A DNA stretch of 61,738 nt from Nitrospiraceae bacterium. Lineage in GTDB: Bacteria > Nitrospirota > Thermodesulfovibrionia > Thermodesulfovibrionales > Dissulfurispiraceae. Numbering within the stretch: position 1 is the stretch's first letter; the number at the start of each line of letters is the position of its first letter. The notes beneath the pieces are model-generated. The model saw only the letters and a program-made list of their open reading frames with translations, was not told the DNA's origin and ran no database searches. Location of the stretch: the NCBI GenBank assembly GCA_021371915.1, contig JAJFVG010000061.1:1-61738 (forward strand), given 5' to 3'. Position numbers and translations under genes: made by a program. Positions 19,606 to 28,179 of the stretch are shown here, piece after piece.

Positions 19606-19959
19606 ATGACCGGCATAAACTATAAAAACTACTCTCCGGAAGAAGACAGAATATATGAAACCGCAATAAGCAGGATAAGAGAAGGGCTTAAGGGCGGACT
19701 CAGCTTCAGCGAGGCGTGCAGCATTATGGATGTGAACGATCCTGAGCTGAGGCGGTTTATTGAGGATGACGCTCTCAAGATAATGATTGCTGAGCTGCAT
19801 TACGGCAAGGGTACGCCGCTAAAGGATCTGTCAAAGATGCTCAGGGTTTCTTACAAGGCTGTGCATGAGGCAAACCTCGAGATGCTGGAGGATGTGGGCA
19901 TTACAGCAGCAGAGATATACAAAAAGAACAATTTCGACGGCGCTGCGGGCAATGCCTGA
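19606..19959 (+). CDS. Small hypothetical protein, helical, possible helix-turn-helix
   Basis: A 117-residue protein that I do not recognise. It is almost entirely helix-forming and has two blocks that look like helix-turn-helix units: GLSFSEACSIMDVNDPELRRFIEDD and TPLKDLSKMLRVSYKAVHEANLEML. No enzyme motif or export signal is seen. AAAGGAG precedes ATG 19606 by five bases, so the longer frame starting 19564 is rejected. The next small gene follows 25 bases later and is probably cotranscribed. Confidence 0.7.
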   Translation: MTGINYKNYSPEEDRIYETAISRIREGLKGGLSFSEACSIMDVNDPELRRFIEDDALKIMIAELHYGKGTPLKDLSKMLRVSYKAVHEANLEMLEDVGITAAEIYKKNNFDGAAGNA

Positions 19960-19984
19960 GCCTGTCATTGAATGGAGATATTGA

Positions 19985-20347
19985 ATGTTTCAGAATGTGC
20001 TGAGCTTCAACGAGATCAAGAATGAGCAGTTTGTGAAAGAAAATATCAGATGGGACCTTGCCCCTGCGGACTGCATGAAACCTGCTTTTGGCAACCCGGA
20101 TTCATGTAAATCCACTTACAGCCAGAGAAAGGGGTATGTATTTTATATAGACACGCTTGGCGACAAGCCCGGTCTTTTTCTTATGCGCCAGACCTCGGCA
20201 GGCTATGCTGAAACCCTCGCGAGGGTTGATGAGATCCCGGACGAACTTCTAATAGCAGCTGTTGAGCAGGGCAGTGGCAAGGCTGCTTTTGGCATGCTGC
20301 CGATAACGAAAGAGATAGAGGACTGGCTGAAAAAAGAGCTGGGTTAG
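19985..20347 (+). CDS. Hypothetical protein, 120 residues
   Basis: No family recognised. It is a soluble, mixed alpha/beta protein with two Cys (in ADCMKPAFGNPDSCKSTYS) about 15 residues apart and a hydrophobic strand YVFYIDTLG. The C-terminal part (LPITKEIEDWLKKELG) is amphipathic helix. It follows the previous small gene closely, and its stop is seven bases from the convergent HAD gene's stop. Confidence 0.6.
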   Translation: MFQNVLSFNEIKNEQFVKENIRWDLAPADCMKPAFGNPDSCKSTYSQRKGYVFYIDTLGDKPGLFLMRQTSAGYAETLARVDEIPDELLIAAVEQGSGKAAFGMLPITKEIEDWLKKELG

Positions 20348-20353
20348 AGTAGT

Positions 20354-21028
20354 CTAGAATCTGTCCTGCACAGGCAGCATTCTGGAGAGTTCGCTGAAGT
20401 CGTCAACAGCAGTAAATTCATTGTTCAGCACAGGCTCTTTTTTTGAGTTGGGCCTGTTTTTCAGATAAAGATGTTTTATTCCGTATTGCCTGGCTGCCCG
20501 CAGCACCTCCACAGTGTCATCAATGAACATGGTGCGCTGCTTGTCAAAACCTATAAGGTCTTCTGCCTTGCGCCAGAATTCCTGCATCTCTTTTGGATAT
20601 CCCATTTCGAATGACGTGATGCAGTTGTCAAAGTACTCGCCTATGGCAGTCTCTCTGAGTTTGATCTCAAGCACCTTGTAGTGTGCGTTAGTTACCATGA
20701 AGACCTTTTTTTTGTTCATCTTGAGCAGCCTGAGAAAATCCTTCACATGCGGGTGCGCCTCTATCATATGCTTTATCTGCTCTTTGAGCGCGGGAATGTC
20801 GATTGAGAGCTCTTTTGACCAGAAGTCTATGTCCGTCCAGTTGAGAGTGCCTTCGTGGGCCTTGTATTTTGACATGAGCAGTTCTTTTGCCCTGCCAAAG
20901 GTGATGTCATGTTTCTCAGCGTATTTTTCAGGTACAAGGTGCTCCCAGAAGTAGTCATCAAAATATTTGTCCAGCAGAGTGCCGTCCATGTCGAGCAGCA
21001 CATGGGTTATGCTGTCAAAAGGAATCAA
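20354..21028 (-). CDS. HAD-like phosphatase, GMP/IMP 5'-nucleotidase YrfG type
   Basis: A 224-residue haloacid dehalogenase-superfamily protein. Motif I is LLDMDGTLLD (catalytic Asp pair), motif II MVTNAH, motif III Lys in MGYPKEMQEFW, and motif IV MFIDDTVEVLRAA. The spacing and the YFDDYFWEHLVPEKYA cap segment match YrfG, described in E. coli as a purine nucleotidase. Its start overlaps the stop of the upstream acidic unknown gene by four bases (ATGA), indicating coupled translation. Confidence 0.82.
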   Translation of the reverse strand: MIPFDSITHVLLDMDGTLLDKYFDDYFWEHLVPEKYAEKHDITFGRAKELLMSKYKAHEGTLNWTDIDFWSKELSIDIPALKEQIKHMIEAHPHVKDFLRLLKMNKKKVFMVTNAHYKVLEIKLRETAIGEYFDNCITSFEMGYPKEMQEFWRKAEDLIGFDKQRTMFIDDTVEVLRAARQYGIKHLYLKNRPNSKKEPVLNNEFTAVDDFSELSRMLPVQDRF

Positions 21029-21588
21029 TCCTGCTCCTCATACCATGACCTGTCAACATACCTGCGGGTTGTTTCGTGGGAAAGCGACATTATCTCGCGC
21101 AGCTCGCTGAATATTTCGTCAAATAGCTCTGTCTCTTCGACATCATCCATGTCTATCTCATAGAAATATGAAAGTTCGTGCTCTGTTATGTCTTCTTCAG
21201 GGCCTGTGATATTTTTTTCGAGCAGGAAGGCTTCTATGTCAGGGAACTCCTCCTGAATGTCGTTTGTGAGGCTGCTGAGGTCAGGATTGCCATGCATTAT
21301 GGGCAGCTTTATAGAGAAGCTTATCTCTATGAAGTTGTCATCCTCCTCATCTTCTCTTTCTTCAAGGTTGTCCTTGTAGATGGTTGCGCCTGACTGTATG
21401 ACATCGTAATTGAATGACACGACAGCAGTAAGCGGATAGGGCAGGGTGTCCATATCAGGCAGGGTAAGGGTTATCCTGCTTTCGCGCTCGAGTGAAAACT
21501 GCTCTATGAATACCTGCATGCTCAGTATCTGTAGATGTTTTCTTGCTGACTCGGCGATCGCCATCTGGAGTTCTTCAAACCGGACCAT
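21025..21588 (-). CDS. Hypothetical acidic protein coupled to the nucleotidase gene
   Basis: An unrecognised 187-residue soluble protein. It has a strongly acidic middle (LEEREDEEDDNFIEI) and a second acidic patch (YEIDMDDVEETELFDEIF). The first ~60 residues predict helix then beta strands. No motif identifies a function. It is the first gene of a two-gene unit with the HAD phosphatase, overlapping it by four bases, so the partners may act together. The start ATG 21588 follows a weak GGAGGG-like stretch (CACGGAGGGCAT). Confidence 0.6.
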   Translation of the reverse strand: MVRFEELQMAIAESARKHLQILSMQVFIEQFSLERESRITLTLPDMDTLPYPLTAVVSFNYDVIQSGATIYKDNLEEREDEEDDNFIEISFSIKLPIMHGNPDLSSLTNDIQEEFPDIEAFLLEKNITGPEEDITEHELSYFYEIDMDDVEETELFDEIFSELREIMSLSHETTRRYVDRSWYEEQD

Positions 21589-21646
21589 ATGCCCTCCGTG
21601 AAAAGTGCCGCAATGTTTCAGAAACTTGCTTTAAGCGGTTTGAAAT

Positions 21647-21652
21647 TATAAC
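21647..21652 (+). promoter_or_regulatory. Putative -10 box of the SDR-bioD unit
   Basis: TATAAC lies nine bases before ATG 21662. A TTGCTT at 21626-21631 gives a short 15-base spacer. If used, transcription starts within a few bases of ATG 21662, excluding the upstream ATG at 21653. Confidence 0.35.
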
Positions 21653-21661
21653 ATGAATGCT

Positions 21662-22378
21662 ATGGATTTAACGAACAGGACAGCGCTTATAACAGGGGCT
21701 GCCGGAGGTTTGGGCATGGCCCTGGCTGAGGAGTTTTTCAGCAATGGATACAGCCTTGCGCTTAACTACCGCTCATCCGCTGCAACTGCCAATGCTATGG
21801 CAGAGAAGATGAGCAACAGGGCAGTTGCGCTCAAGGCAGATGTGAGCATTGCTCCAGAGGCTGATGCAATGGCAAAAGCTGCTGCTGATTTTTTGGGCAG
21901 CATACGCATGGTTGCAGCTAATGCCGCTATAACTCAGGATGCCCTTATGATCAAGCAGAAAGAGGCTGACTGGGACAGGATAATGGACATCAACCTCAAG
22001 GGTGTTTTCAATACAGTCAGGGCCTGCGTGCCGCACATGAAGCATGGCGGCCATATAGTCATCATTTCATCATATTCAGGACTGAAGGGCAAGGCAGGAC
22101 AGTCTGCATACGGTGCGTCAAAAGCAGCGCTGCTGGGCTTTATGAAGACAGCTGCAATAGAGCTTGCTGATAAAGGGATAAGAGTGAACGCTGTGCTGCC
22201 CGGATATATGGATACTGAAATGGGCAGGCGTAATTCTGGGGCTATGGATGCAGCAAAAGCTGACAGCCTGCTTCATACACTCTCATCAGCGCAGGAAGCT
22301 GCAAGGTTTGTCTACACCATAGCAACAACATCATGTATAACAGGACAGACATTCTGTCTGGACAGCAGGATTGTATGA
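21662..22378 (+). CDS. Short-chain dehydrogenase/reductase, FabG-like
   Basis: A 238-residue SDR with the Rossmann TGAAGGLG motif near the N-terminus, NAAI, catalytic Ser in IVIISSYSG and YGASK (YxxxK), followed by RVNAVLPGYMDTEMG. It resembles 3-oxoacyl-ACP reductases. It sits 27 bases before bioD, so a role in making the pimeloyl moiety of biotin is possible, but generic FabG activity is equally likely. I prefer ATG 21662 (MDLTNRTALITG), which matches FabG N-termini; an in-frame ATG at 21653 adds three residues. Confidence 0.82.
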   Translation: MDLTNRTALITGAAGGLGMALAEEFFSNGYSLALNYRSSAATANAMAEKMSNRAVALKADVSIAPEADAMAKAAADFLGSIRMVAANAAITQDALMIKQKEADWDRIMDINLKGVFNTVRACVPHMKHGGHIVIISSYSGLKGKAGQSAYGASKAALLGFMKTAAIELADKGIRVNAVLPGYMDTEMGRRNSGAMDAAKADSLLHTLSSAQEAARFVYTIATTSCITGQTFCLDSRIV

Positions 22379-22405
22379 ATATTTTTTACGGAAGGATGTT
22401 TTGAC

Positions 22406-23131
22406 ATGAAGCAGGGTGTTTTTATAACAGGCACAGACACAGGGGTTGGCAAGACCTTTGTCACCTGCATGCTGCTGCGCAGCCTGGTCAATAAAGGCAT
22501 AAAGGCAGCAGGCATGAAGCCTGTTGAGACCGGGTGCAAGCCGAGCGGTTTTGCGCTTGTGCCTGCTGACGGAACGGCAATAAAGGCTGCTGCTAAAATG
22601 CAGGATAATATCAATTTGATCGTGCCGTACATGTTCGAAAAACCGCTGTCTCCATATGCAGCATCAATGATCGAGGGACGGATAGTAGAGCCTGCCGGAA
22701 TTCTTGACAGCTACGCAGCCCTTGCGAAGGCGTATGATTTCATGGTTGTCGAGGGAGCAGGCGGGCTTATGGTTCCTGTATGCAGCGGCACAAACGCCGG
22801 CATAAACAGGAGCGCATATTATTATTCCGACCTTGCCGGAGACCTTGAGCTGCCGCTCCTTATTGTTGCCAGGGCTGGGCTTGGCACAATAAACCACACC
22901 ATGCTCACTGTGAGGTGTGCGCTTGAAGAAGGTCTGAGGGTTGTCGGTGTGGTGCTCAACAGCACATCCGGCAGCGCATACGACATATCAGAGGATACAA
23001 ATTTGCAGGTGCTAAGGAACATCTGTCCTGTGCCTGTTATAACCAGGCTGAGTTATGCTGAACCGGAAAATGATGAAACCAGGGCTGCTGTGCAAGAGAT
23101 TATCTCTGCGGTGCTCTCGTTTGGCAGCTGA
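22406..23131 (+). CDS. bioD: Dethiobiotin synthetase
   Basis: ATP-dependent closure of the ureido ring from 7,8-diaminopelargonate. The 241-residue P-loop protein opens with FITGTDTGVGKTFVTC (Walker A), followed by GMKPVETGC, VVEGAGGLMVPV (metal/substrate loop) and GVVLNS. GGAAGG sits upstream of ATG 22406. The bioF gene is far away at 47736-48878; bioA and bioB are not in the window. Confidence 0.95.
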   Translation: MKQGVFITGTDTGVGKTFVTCMLLRSLVNKGIKAAGMKPVETGCKPSGFALVPADGTAIKAAAKMQDNINLIVPYMFEKPLSPYAASMIEGRIVEPAGILDSYAALAKAYDFMVVEGAGGLMVPVCSGTNAGINRSAYYYSDLAGDLELPLLIVARAGLGTINHTMLTVRCALEEGLRVVGVVLNSTSGSAYDISEDTNLQVLRNICPVPVITRLSYAEPENDETRAAVQEIISAVLSFGS

Positions 23132-23136
23132 AGGGA

Positions 23137-23484
23137 TTAATACTCCAGCTCTTTTACAACTTCTTTTTTGATGGTGGATATGAGGGATTCAAATGCCGGC
23201 AGCACATCTGTTCTGAACCTTCCTGCAACAAGCACATACATTATGTTGTCGCCGGGCTTTAGCGAGCCTTCGTTTATCCAGGCTTTTACTGCTGCTATGC
23301 CGTCTTTTGCCTGGTACTGTGATACAAGCTCGTTCAGCTTCTGCTTGTCGTAAGACAGATCAATGCCGCGCACATCGCTGCCGTCTTTTGATGTGGCTCT
23401 AACAATGCCGTTATGCACAAGGATCATGCCCAGGTCTCTGGGCGCTGCCTCCTGCTTAACTTCTGTAAGCCATTTGTCTATCAT
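23137..23484 (-). CDS. MoaE-like molybdopterin synthase catalytic subunit-type protein
   Basis: A 115-residue protein resembling the short MoaE-like proteins of anaerobic delta-proteobacteria (LGMILVHNGIVRATSKDGSDV, then GDNIMYVLVAGRFRTDVLPAFESLISTIKKEVVKE). It ends where canonical MoaE carries its catalytic C-terminal Lys segment, so it may not be a working molybdopterin synthase subunit. ATG 23484 has GGGGGA seven bases upstream; ATG 23490 is too close to it. Molybdenum or tungsten cofactor is needed by the formate dehydrogenase in this window, but no moaD is adjacent. Confidence 0.65.
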   Translation of the reverse strand: MIDKWLTEVKQEAAPRDLGMILVHNGIVRATSKDGSDVRGIDLSYDKQKLNELVSQYQAKDGIAAVKAWINEGSLKPGDNIMYVLVAGRFRTDVLPAFESLISTIKKEVVKELEY

Positions 23485-23513
23485 TTCCATATCCCCCGGT
23501 TTATGCCATGCAG

Positions 23514-23861
23514 CTAAACAGGATTGTTCTTTTCATCAACCTTTATGATTATAGGTTTGAAGCCGGCTATTGACTTGTCATCAAGATAGCAGTAAGAGAA
23601 GATTATTACTGTGTCTCCAACCACGCCTTTTCTTGCTGTCGGGCCGTTAAGGCATATCTCTCTTGAGCCTCTTTTGCCGGGTATGACATATGTTTCAAAT
23701 CTCTCGCCATTATTGAGGTTGCTTATCATCACCTGCTCGTAAGGCAGGATATTAGCCAGCTCTATAAGTTCGCTGTCTATGGTTATGCTGCCTTCATAGG
23801 AGAGGTTTGATTCGGTTATTGTTGCCCTGTGAATTTTTGATCTGAGAAAACATCTGAGCAT
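23514..23861 (-). CDS. panD: Aspartate 1-decarboxylase precursor
   Basis: Pyruvoyl enzyme that makes beta-alanine for pantothenate. The 115-residue proenzyme begins LRCFLRSKIHRATIT and has the self-cleavage site in YEGSITID (Gly-Ser; the Ser becomes pyruvoyl), then GERFETYVIPG and LNGPTARKG. Length and motif positions are standard. It is followed on the same strand by the MoaE-like gene and preceded by gatC, so all three probably share a transcript. Confidence 0.97.
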   Translation of the reverse strand: MLRCFLRSKIHRATITESNLSYEGSITIDSELIELANILPYEQVMISNLNNGERFETYVIPGKRGSREICLNGPTARKGVVGDTVIIFSYCYLDDKSIAGFKPIIIKVDEKNNPV

Positions 23862-23877
23862 TTGTGCGTTGTCCTTC

Positions 23878-24165
23878 CTATTCTATTATTTTCGGGACCC
23901 TGTAGAACTTGTCAGTATGATCAGGCGCATTTCCAAGCGCAGACTCTCTGGACAGGGATTCCCTGACAACATCCTCACGCATCACATTATTGAGCGGCAG
24001 AACATGCGAAGTGGGTTCGACGCCCTCTGTATCAAGCCTGCCGAGCTGTTCCACATAGTCAAGGATTCTGTTCAGCTGATCTTCATAAAGAGCTGTGTCA
24101 TCCTCATCAAGATGAAGCCGTGACAGGCTGCCGATCTTGCGCACTTCTTCTTTTGTTATTTTCAT
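23878..24165 (-). CDS. gatC: Aspartyl/glutamyl-tRNA amidotransferase subunit C
   Basis: GatC stabilises the GatA-GatB complex. The 95-residue protein has the family pattern ITKEEVRKIGSLSRLHL, LNRILDYVEQLGRLDTEGVEPTSHV and the C-terminal FYRVPKIIE. It lies 12 bases downstream of pcrA rather than with gatAB, a split arrangement known in several phyla. Confidence 0.95.
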   Translation of the reverse strand: MKITKEEVRKIGSLSRLHLDEDDTALYEDQLNRILDYVEQLGRLDTEGVEPTSHVLPLNNVMREDVVRESLSRESALGNAPDHTDKFYRVPKIIE

Positions 24166-24177
24166 AATGAGCAGGCC

Positions 24178-26283
24178 CTATATCTTTTCGAGGTTGGCGA
24201 ATTTGGCGCAGAGCCGTTTTATGCCGACTCCGGTGAAGTTGACCGTTACCTTGGTGTCTTCACCGTCTCCGCTGCAATCCCTTATTATGCCGACACCCCA
24301 GGACGGGTGTTTTACCCTGGAACCTATAACGTAAAGGGCTTTTGGTTTTTTCGGCTGCAGCTTGACAGGGGCAAGAGCTGCCTCTGGTTTTTTCTGAATT
24401 TTGTCGATACATTTGCAGTAGTCTTTTGGTATGTCGAGCAGGAATCTTGACGGCTCCTGGTCCTGAACCCTGGAGTAGAGCTTTCTTCTCTTTACGCTAG
24501 TGAGGCACAGGATGTTTCTGGCGCGCGTCATGCCGACATAGCAGAGCCTTCTTTCTTCCTGAAGTTCAAGCGGACTCTTCATGGCCTTGAAGTAGGGCAG
24601 TATTCCCTCTTCCATGCCTACCATGAATACCACAGGGAATTCGAGACCTTTTGCGCTGTGCAGCGTCATCAATGACACAGCAGGCCCGTCAGAGAGGTTG
24701 TCTGTGTTCGATGCGAGAGAAACCCTGTCCATGAAGTCTTTTACTGATATGTTCTCTGCTGAAGAGACCAGTTCGAGCAGGTTCTGTATGCGTTCGTCCT
24801 CAAGCTCGTCAATGTATCCTGTGGATTCTATTATGTCCTTGAGCATTTCGGAAGAGCTCTTGTATGTTTTTGCTGAGATCTTTTTTACTATCTTTGTGAA
24901 CTCGGAGAGCTTGTCCTTCATGGACTGAGGGAGGTTGCCTGATTTTACGATAGAGCCGATCGCATCAAAAAGACTAATACCGTTCTTTTTTGCCTCCTGC
25001 TCTATCTTTGAAAGGGTGGAGGCGCCGATGCCGCGGGAAGGGCTGTTGATCACCCTGCGCAGGCTCACGTTGTCGCTGTTGTTGCTTATAAGGCGCATAT
25101 AGGAGATAACATCTTTGATCTCCTTGCGGTGATAAAAGCTGATGCCGCTTATGACATTGTATGGAATGCCTTCACTCCTGAGTGAGTCTTCGAGCGCCCT
25201 TGCCTGCATGTTTGTCCTGTAAAGAATGGCAAAGTTGTTATATTCAAAGCTGCCCCTCAGGTAGAAATCTTTTATTATCCGCGACACATATTTGGCTTCT
25301 TCGTCCTCGTTCTGGAGCACGCAGTAAGAGACCTTTTCGCCTTCGCCCTGGTCAGTCCAGAGGCTCTTGGATTTGCGGGCTGTGTTCTTTGCTATTACCG
25401 CGCCTGATGCATCAAGTATATTCTGTGTGGAGCGGTAGTTCTGCTCGAGTTTTATCACAGTAGTGTCCGGGAAGTCTTTTTCGAAGTTGAGTATGTTGCT
25501 CACATCAGCGCCCCTGAATCCGTATATGCTCTGGTCGTCATCTCCCACAGCGCATATGTTTTTGCCCTTTGACGCAAGTATCTGCATCAGCCTGTACTGA
25601 GCCTGATTGGTATCCTGGAACTCATCAACAAGGAAGTATGAAAATGCATCCTGGTATTTTTCCAGTATCTTGGGGTTTTCGGTAAAGAGCTTTACAGACA
25701 ATGTGATCAGATCGTCGAAGTCGAGAGCATTGCACTTTTTCAGGTCGTCGGTATATTTGAGATATACGCGGCCCAGCTTTTCGTCAAAGCTGTATCCATC
25801 GCCCTCTGACAGAAACTGCTCAGGAGACACGAGTGAAGACTTCAGGTTGCTTATTCTTGCCACAACGCCCTTGTAAAGCGCTTCGTATATTTTGAACTCG
25901 CGCAGTATGTGGCGTATCAGACCGCACTGGTCATCATCATCGTATATTGTAAAGTCAGGCTTGTAGCCCAGAGCCTTGATCTCTTTGCGGAGTATCTTGT
26001 TGCACTGCGAATGGAATGTGCCTATCCATGAAGACCTCATGCCGTCCCCTATGAGAGAGGATATCCTCGTCTTCATTTCGTTGGCAGCCTTGTTGGTGAA
26101 CGTGACTGTGAATATCGAATCTGCTTCCGTCTTTTTCTTTTTTGCCAGATAAGCGAACTTGTGGGTTATTACCCTCGTCTTGCCGCTGCCCGCACCTGCA
26201 AGCACAAGCAGAGGCCCTTTCGAATGAAGGATCGCCTCTTTTTGCTGTGGATTAAGGTCGTCTAATAGGACTTCTTTTGCCAT
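24178..26283 (-). CDS. pcrA: UvrD/PcrA-type superfamily 1 DNA helicase
   Basis: A 701-residue 3'-5' helicase. The Walker A is LAGAGSGKTRVIT, the Q-motif LNPQQKEAI is at the N-terminus, and the Walker B region is FLVDEFQDTNQAQ. Motif III is GDDDQSIYGFRGA, motif V LMTLHSAKGLEFPVVF and motif VI RRLCYVGMTRARN. The C-terminal RVKHPSWGVGIIRDCSGDG region resembles the Tudor-like RNA polymerase-binding tail of PcrA/UvrD, supporting a role in repair coupled to transcription. PcrA and UvrD cannot be separated on motifs alone. Confidence 0.93.
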   Translation of the reverse strand: MAKEVLLDDLNPQQKEAILHSKGPLLVLAGAGSGKTRVITHKFAYLAKKKKTEADSIFTVTFTNKAANEMKTRISSLIGDGMRSSWIGTFHSQCNKILRKEIKALGYKPDFTIYDDDDQCGLIRHILREFKIYEALYKGVVARISNLKSSLVSPEQFLSEGDGYSFDEKLGRVYLKYTDDLKKCNALDFDDLITLSVKLFTENPKILEKYQDAFSYFLVDEFQDTNQAQYRLMQILASKGKNICAVGDDDQSIYGFRGADVSNILNFEKDFPDTTVIKLEQNYRSTQNILDASGAVIAKNTARKSKSLWTDQGEGEKVSYCVLQNEDEEAKYVSRIIKDFYLRGSFEYNNFAILYRTNMQARALEDSLRSEGIPYNVISGISFYHRKEIKDVISYMRLISNNSDNVSLRRVINSPSRGIGASTLSKIEQEAKKNGISLFDAIGSIVKSGNLPQSMKDKLSEFTKIVKKISAKTYKSSSEMLKDIIESTGYIDELEDERIQNLLELVSSAENISVKDFMDRVSLASNTDNLSDGPAVSLMTLHSAKGLEFPVVFMVGMEEGILPYFKAMKSPLELQEERRLCYVGMTRARNILCLTSVKRRKLYSRVQDQEPSRFLLDIPKDYCKCIDKIQKKPEAALAPVKLQPKKPKALYVIGSRVKHPSWGVGIIRDCSGDGEDTKVTVNFTGVGIKRLCAKFANLEKI

Positions 26284-26293
26284 TTGGTTATTT

Positions 26294-26302
26294 AGTATAG
26301 CA
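26294..26302 (-). promoter_or_regulatory. Extended -10 element before pcrA
   Basis: On the minus strand TG-C-TATACT ends 10 bases before ATG 26283; no Shine-Dalgarno is present in the AAATAACCAA leader. Predicted leader is about three bases. Confidence 0.4.
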
Positions 26303-26351
26303 TAAGCATCAGATTATGCGAAAGGGCAAGCCTGCTCAGGCACAGGCTTGC

Positions 26352-28178
26352 TTACTCCACGGTTACGCTTTTTGCCAGATTGCGGGGCTGGTCAACATCG
26401 CATCCCCTGAGCACGGCCACATGATATGACAGCAGCTGAAGTGGAACTGTCATCAATATGGTATCGAGGTATTCATTACTCGATTCGGTTGTGATGGTGC
26501 GGCTGGAGACCTCTTTGAGCTGCGGTTTGTCTCCTGCGGTTACAGGTATTATCATGCCGCCTCTGCTCTTAACCTCTTCGATATTCGAAAGCAGTTTTTC
26601 ATAGAGTTGTCCGCCTGGGACAAGCGCTACAACAGGCACGTCGCTGTCTATAAGCGCGATCGGGCCGTGCTTCATCTCTCCGGCCGGATAACCCTCTGCA
26701 TGTATATAAGATATCTCTTTCATCTTGAGCGCTCCTTCAAGGGCGATCGGATATTCCACGCCGCGACCGAGATAAAGGAAGTCTTTTGCCTTGTGCACCT
26801 CTTTGGCTATTGCCAGCACCTCAGAATCCAGTTCGAGTGTTTTCTCTATTTTCGCCGGCAGTGCCAGGCAGTCCGTAAGCAGCTCGGAAGCCTTCTGGGT
26901 TGATATGGTCTTATTGGCAGATGCAAGGGCAACTGCCAATAAATAGAGCGCTGTTATCTGGGTGGTGAAGGCCTTTGTGGATGCGACTCCTATTTCCGGT
27001 CCGGAGTGCGTATAAAAAACATAGTCAGACTCTCTTGATGCTGTGCTGCCTATCACATTGCATATGGTCAGCACCTTTGCGCCGAGCCGCTTTGCCTCTC
27101 TCATTGCTGCAAGGGTGTCAGCAGTCTCACCGGACTGCGTTATGGATATGAAAAGTGTGTCAGGAGACAGCAGAGGGTTTCTGTATCTGAATTCAGAAGC
27201 AAGGTCAACATCAACAGGCACTCTTGCCATCGCCTCTATCATGTATTTCGCCACAAGCGCTGCGTGGTATGATGTGCCGCAGGCGGCTATGAATATGTTT
27301 TTGACATTCTTTATTGTTTCTGACGTAAGGCCGAACTCATCGAGTGCAACCTCGCCCTTGTCAGGATATATCCTGCCCATGAGCGTGTCAGCCACTGCGC
27401 GGGGCTGTTCGTATATTTCCTTCAGCATGAAGTGCTTGTATCCGCCTTTTTCAGCCATGGAAGGGCTCCATGATATTGTGACAACATCTTTCTGTATGGG
27501 GCTGCCGTCAAGGTCTGTAACTATGACGCCGTCCCTGTACATGATAGCCATCTCGTTGTTGTCCAGGAAGATTACCTCTTTTGAGTGGTTCAGAAATGCC
27601 GGCACATCCGAGGCGAGAAAGTATTCGCCTTCTCCAAGGCCTATCACTAGCGGGCTTTCTTTTCTGACAGCCACAATCTTGTCCGGCGCGTTTTCATCCA
27701 TCGCTGCAAATGCGTAGGCGCCCTTAAGCTTTTTGACGGCATTTCTGGCTGCGTCTTCAAGTGTATTGCCGGGCAGGAATTTGCTTATAAGGTGGCAGAG
27801 CACCTCTGTGTCTGTCTCCGAGGTGAAGGCATAACCTTCGTTTATCAGCTCCTGCTTCAGTTCGAGATAGTTTTCAATTATTCCGTTATGGACGATGACA
27901 ATGCTGTTTGATCTGTGGGGATGCGCGTTTTCTGTAGAGGGCTTGCCGTGAGTGGCCCATCTTGTGTGGCCTATGCCAAGGTTGCTTGTTATATTCATGC
28001 TGCTGACAATGTTGTCGAGCTCTTTTATCTTGCCCTTGCATCTTTTTACCTCAAGGCTGCTGCCGTTGAAGTAGGCTATGCCTGCGGAATCATATCCCCT
28101 GTATTCGAGTTTTTTGAGGCCTTCCATTACAATGGGAATCGCGTTTTTTGCGCCTATGTAGCCAATGATGCCGCACAT
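26352..28178 (-). CDS. glmS: Glutamine-fructose-6-phosphate aminotransferase (isomerizing)
   Basis: First step towards UDP-GlcNAc. The 608-residue enzyme has the N-terminal nucleophile Cys2 (CGIIGYIG), the glutaminase loop HTRWATHGKPS, two SIS sugar-isomerase domains (SITQSGETADT; ALEGALKMKEISYIHAEGY) and the C-terminal DQPRNLAKSVTVE. It starts immediately after the glmU stop, forming a glmU-glmS unit. No glmS ribozyme is apparent in the gap, which is only one base. Confidence 0.98.
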   Translation of the reverse strand: MCGIIGYIGAKNAIPIVMEGLKKLEYRGYDSAGIAYFNGSSLEVKRCKGKIKELDNIVSSMNITSNLGIGHTRWATHGKPSTENAHPHRSNSIVIVHNGIIENYLELKQELINEGYAFTSETDTEVLCHLISKFLPGNTLEDAARNAVKKLKGAYAFAAMDENAPDKIVAVRKESPLVIGLGEGEYFLASDVPAFLNHSKEVIFLDNNEMAIMYRDGVIVTDLDGSPIQKDVVTISWSPSMAEKGGYKHFMLKEIYEQPRAVADTLMGRIYPDKGEVALDEFGLTSETIKNVKNIFIAACGTSYHAALVAKYMIEAMARVPVDVDLASEFRYRNPLLSPDTLFISITQSGETADTLAAMREAKRLGAKVLTICNVIGSTASRESDYVFYTHSGPEIGVASTKAFTTQITALYLLAVALASANKTISTQKASELLTDCLALPAKIEKTLELDSEVLAIAKEVHKAKDFLYLGRGVEYPIALEGALKMKEISYIHAEGYPAGEMKHGPIALIDSDVPVVALVPGGQLYEKLLSNIEEVKSRGGMIIPVTAGDKPQLKEVSSRTITTESSNEYLDTILMTVPLQLLSYHVAVLRGCDVDQPRNLAKSVTVE

Positions 28179-28179
28179 T

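Noticed and set aside
28179-28179. glmS ribozyme upstream of glmS
   Set aside because: The gap between glmU and glmS is one base, leaving no room for the ribozyme.
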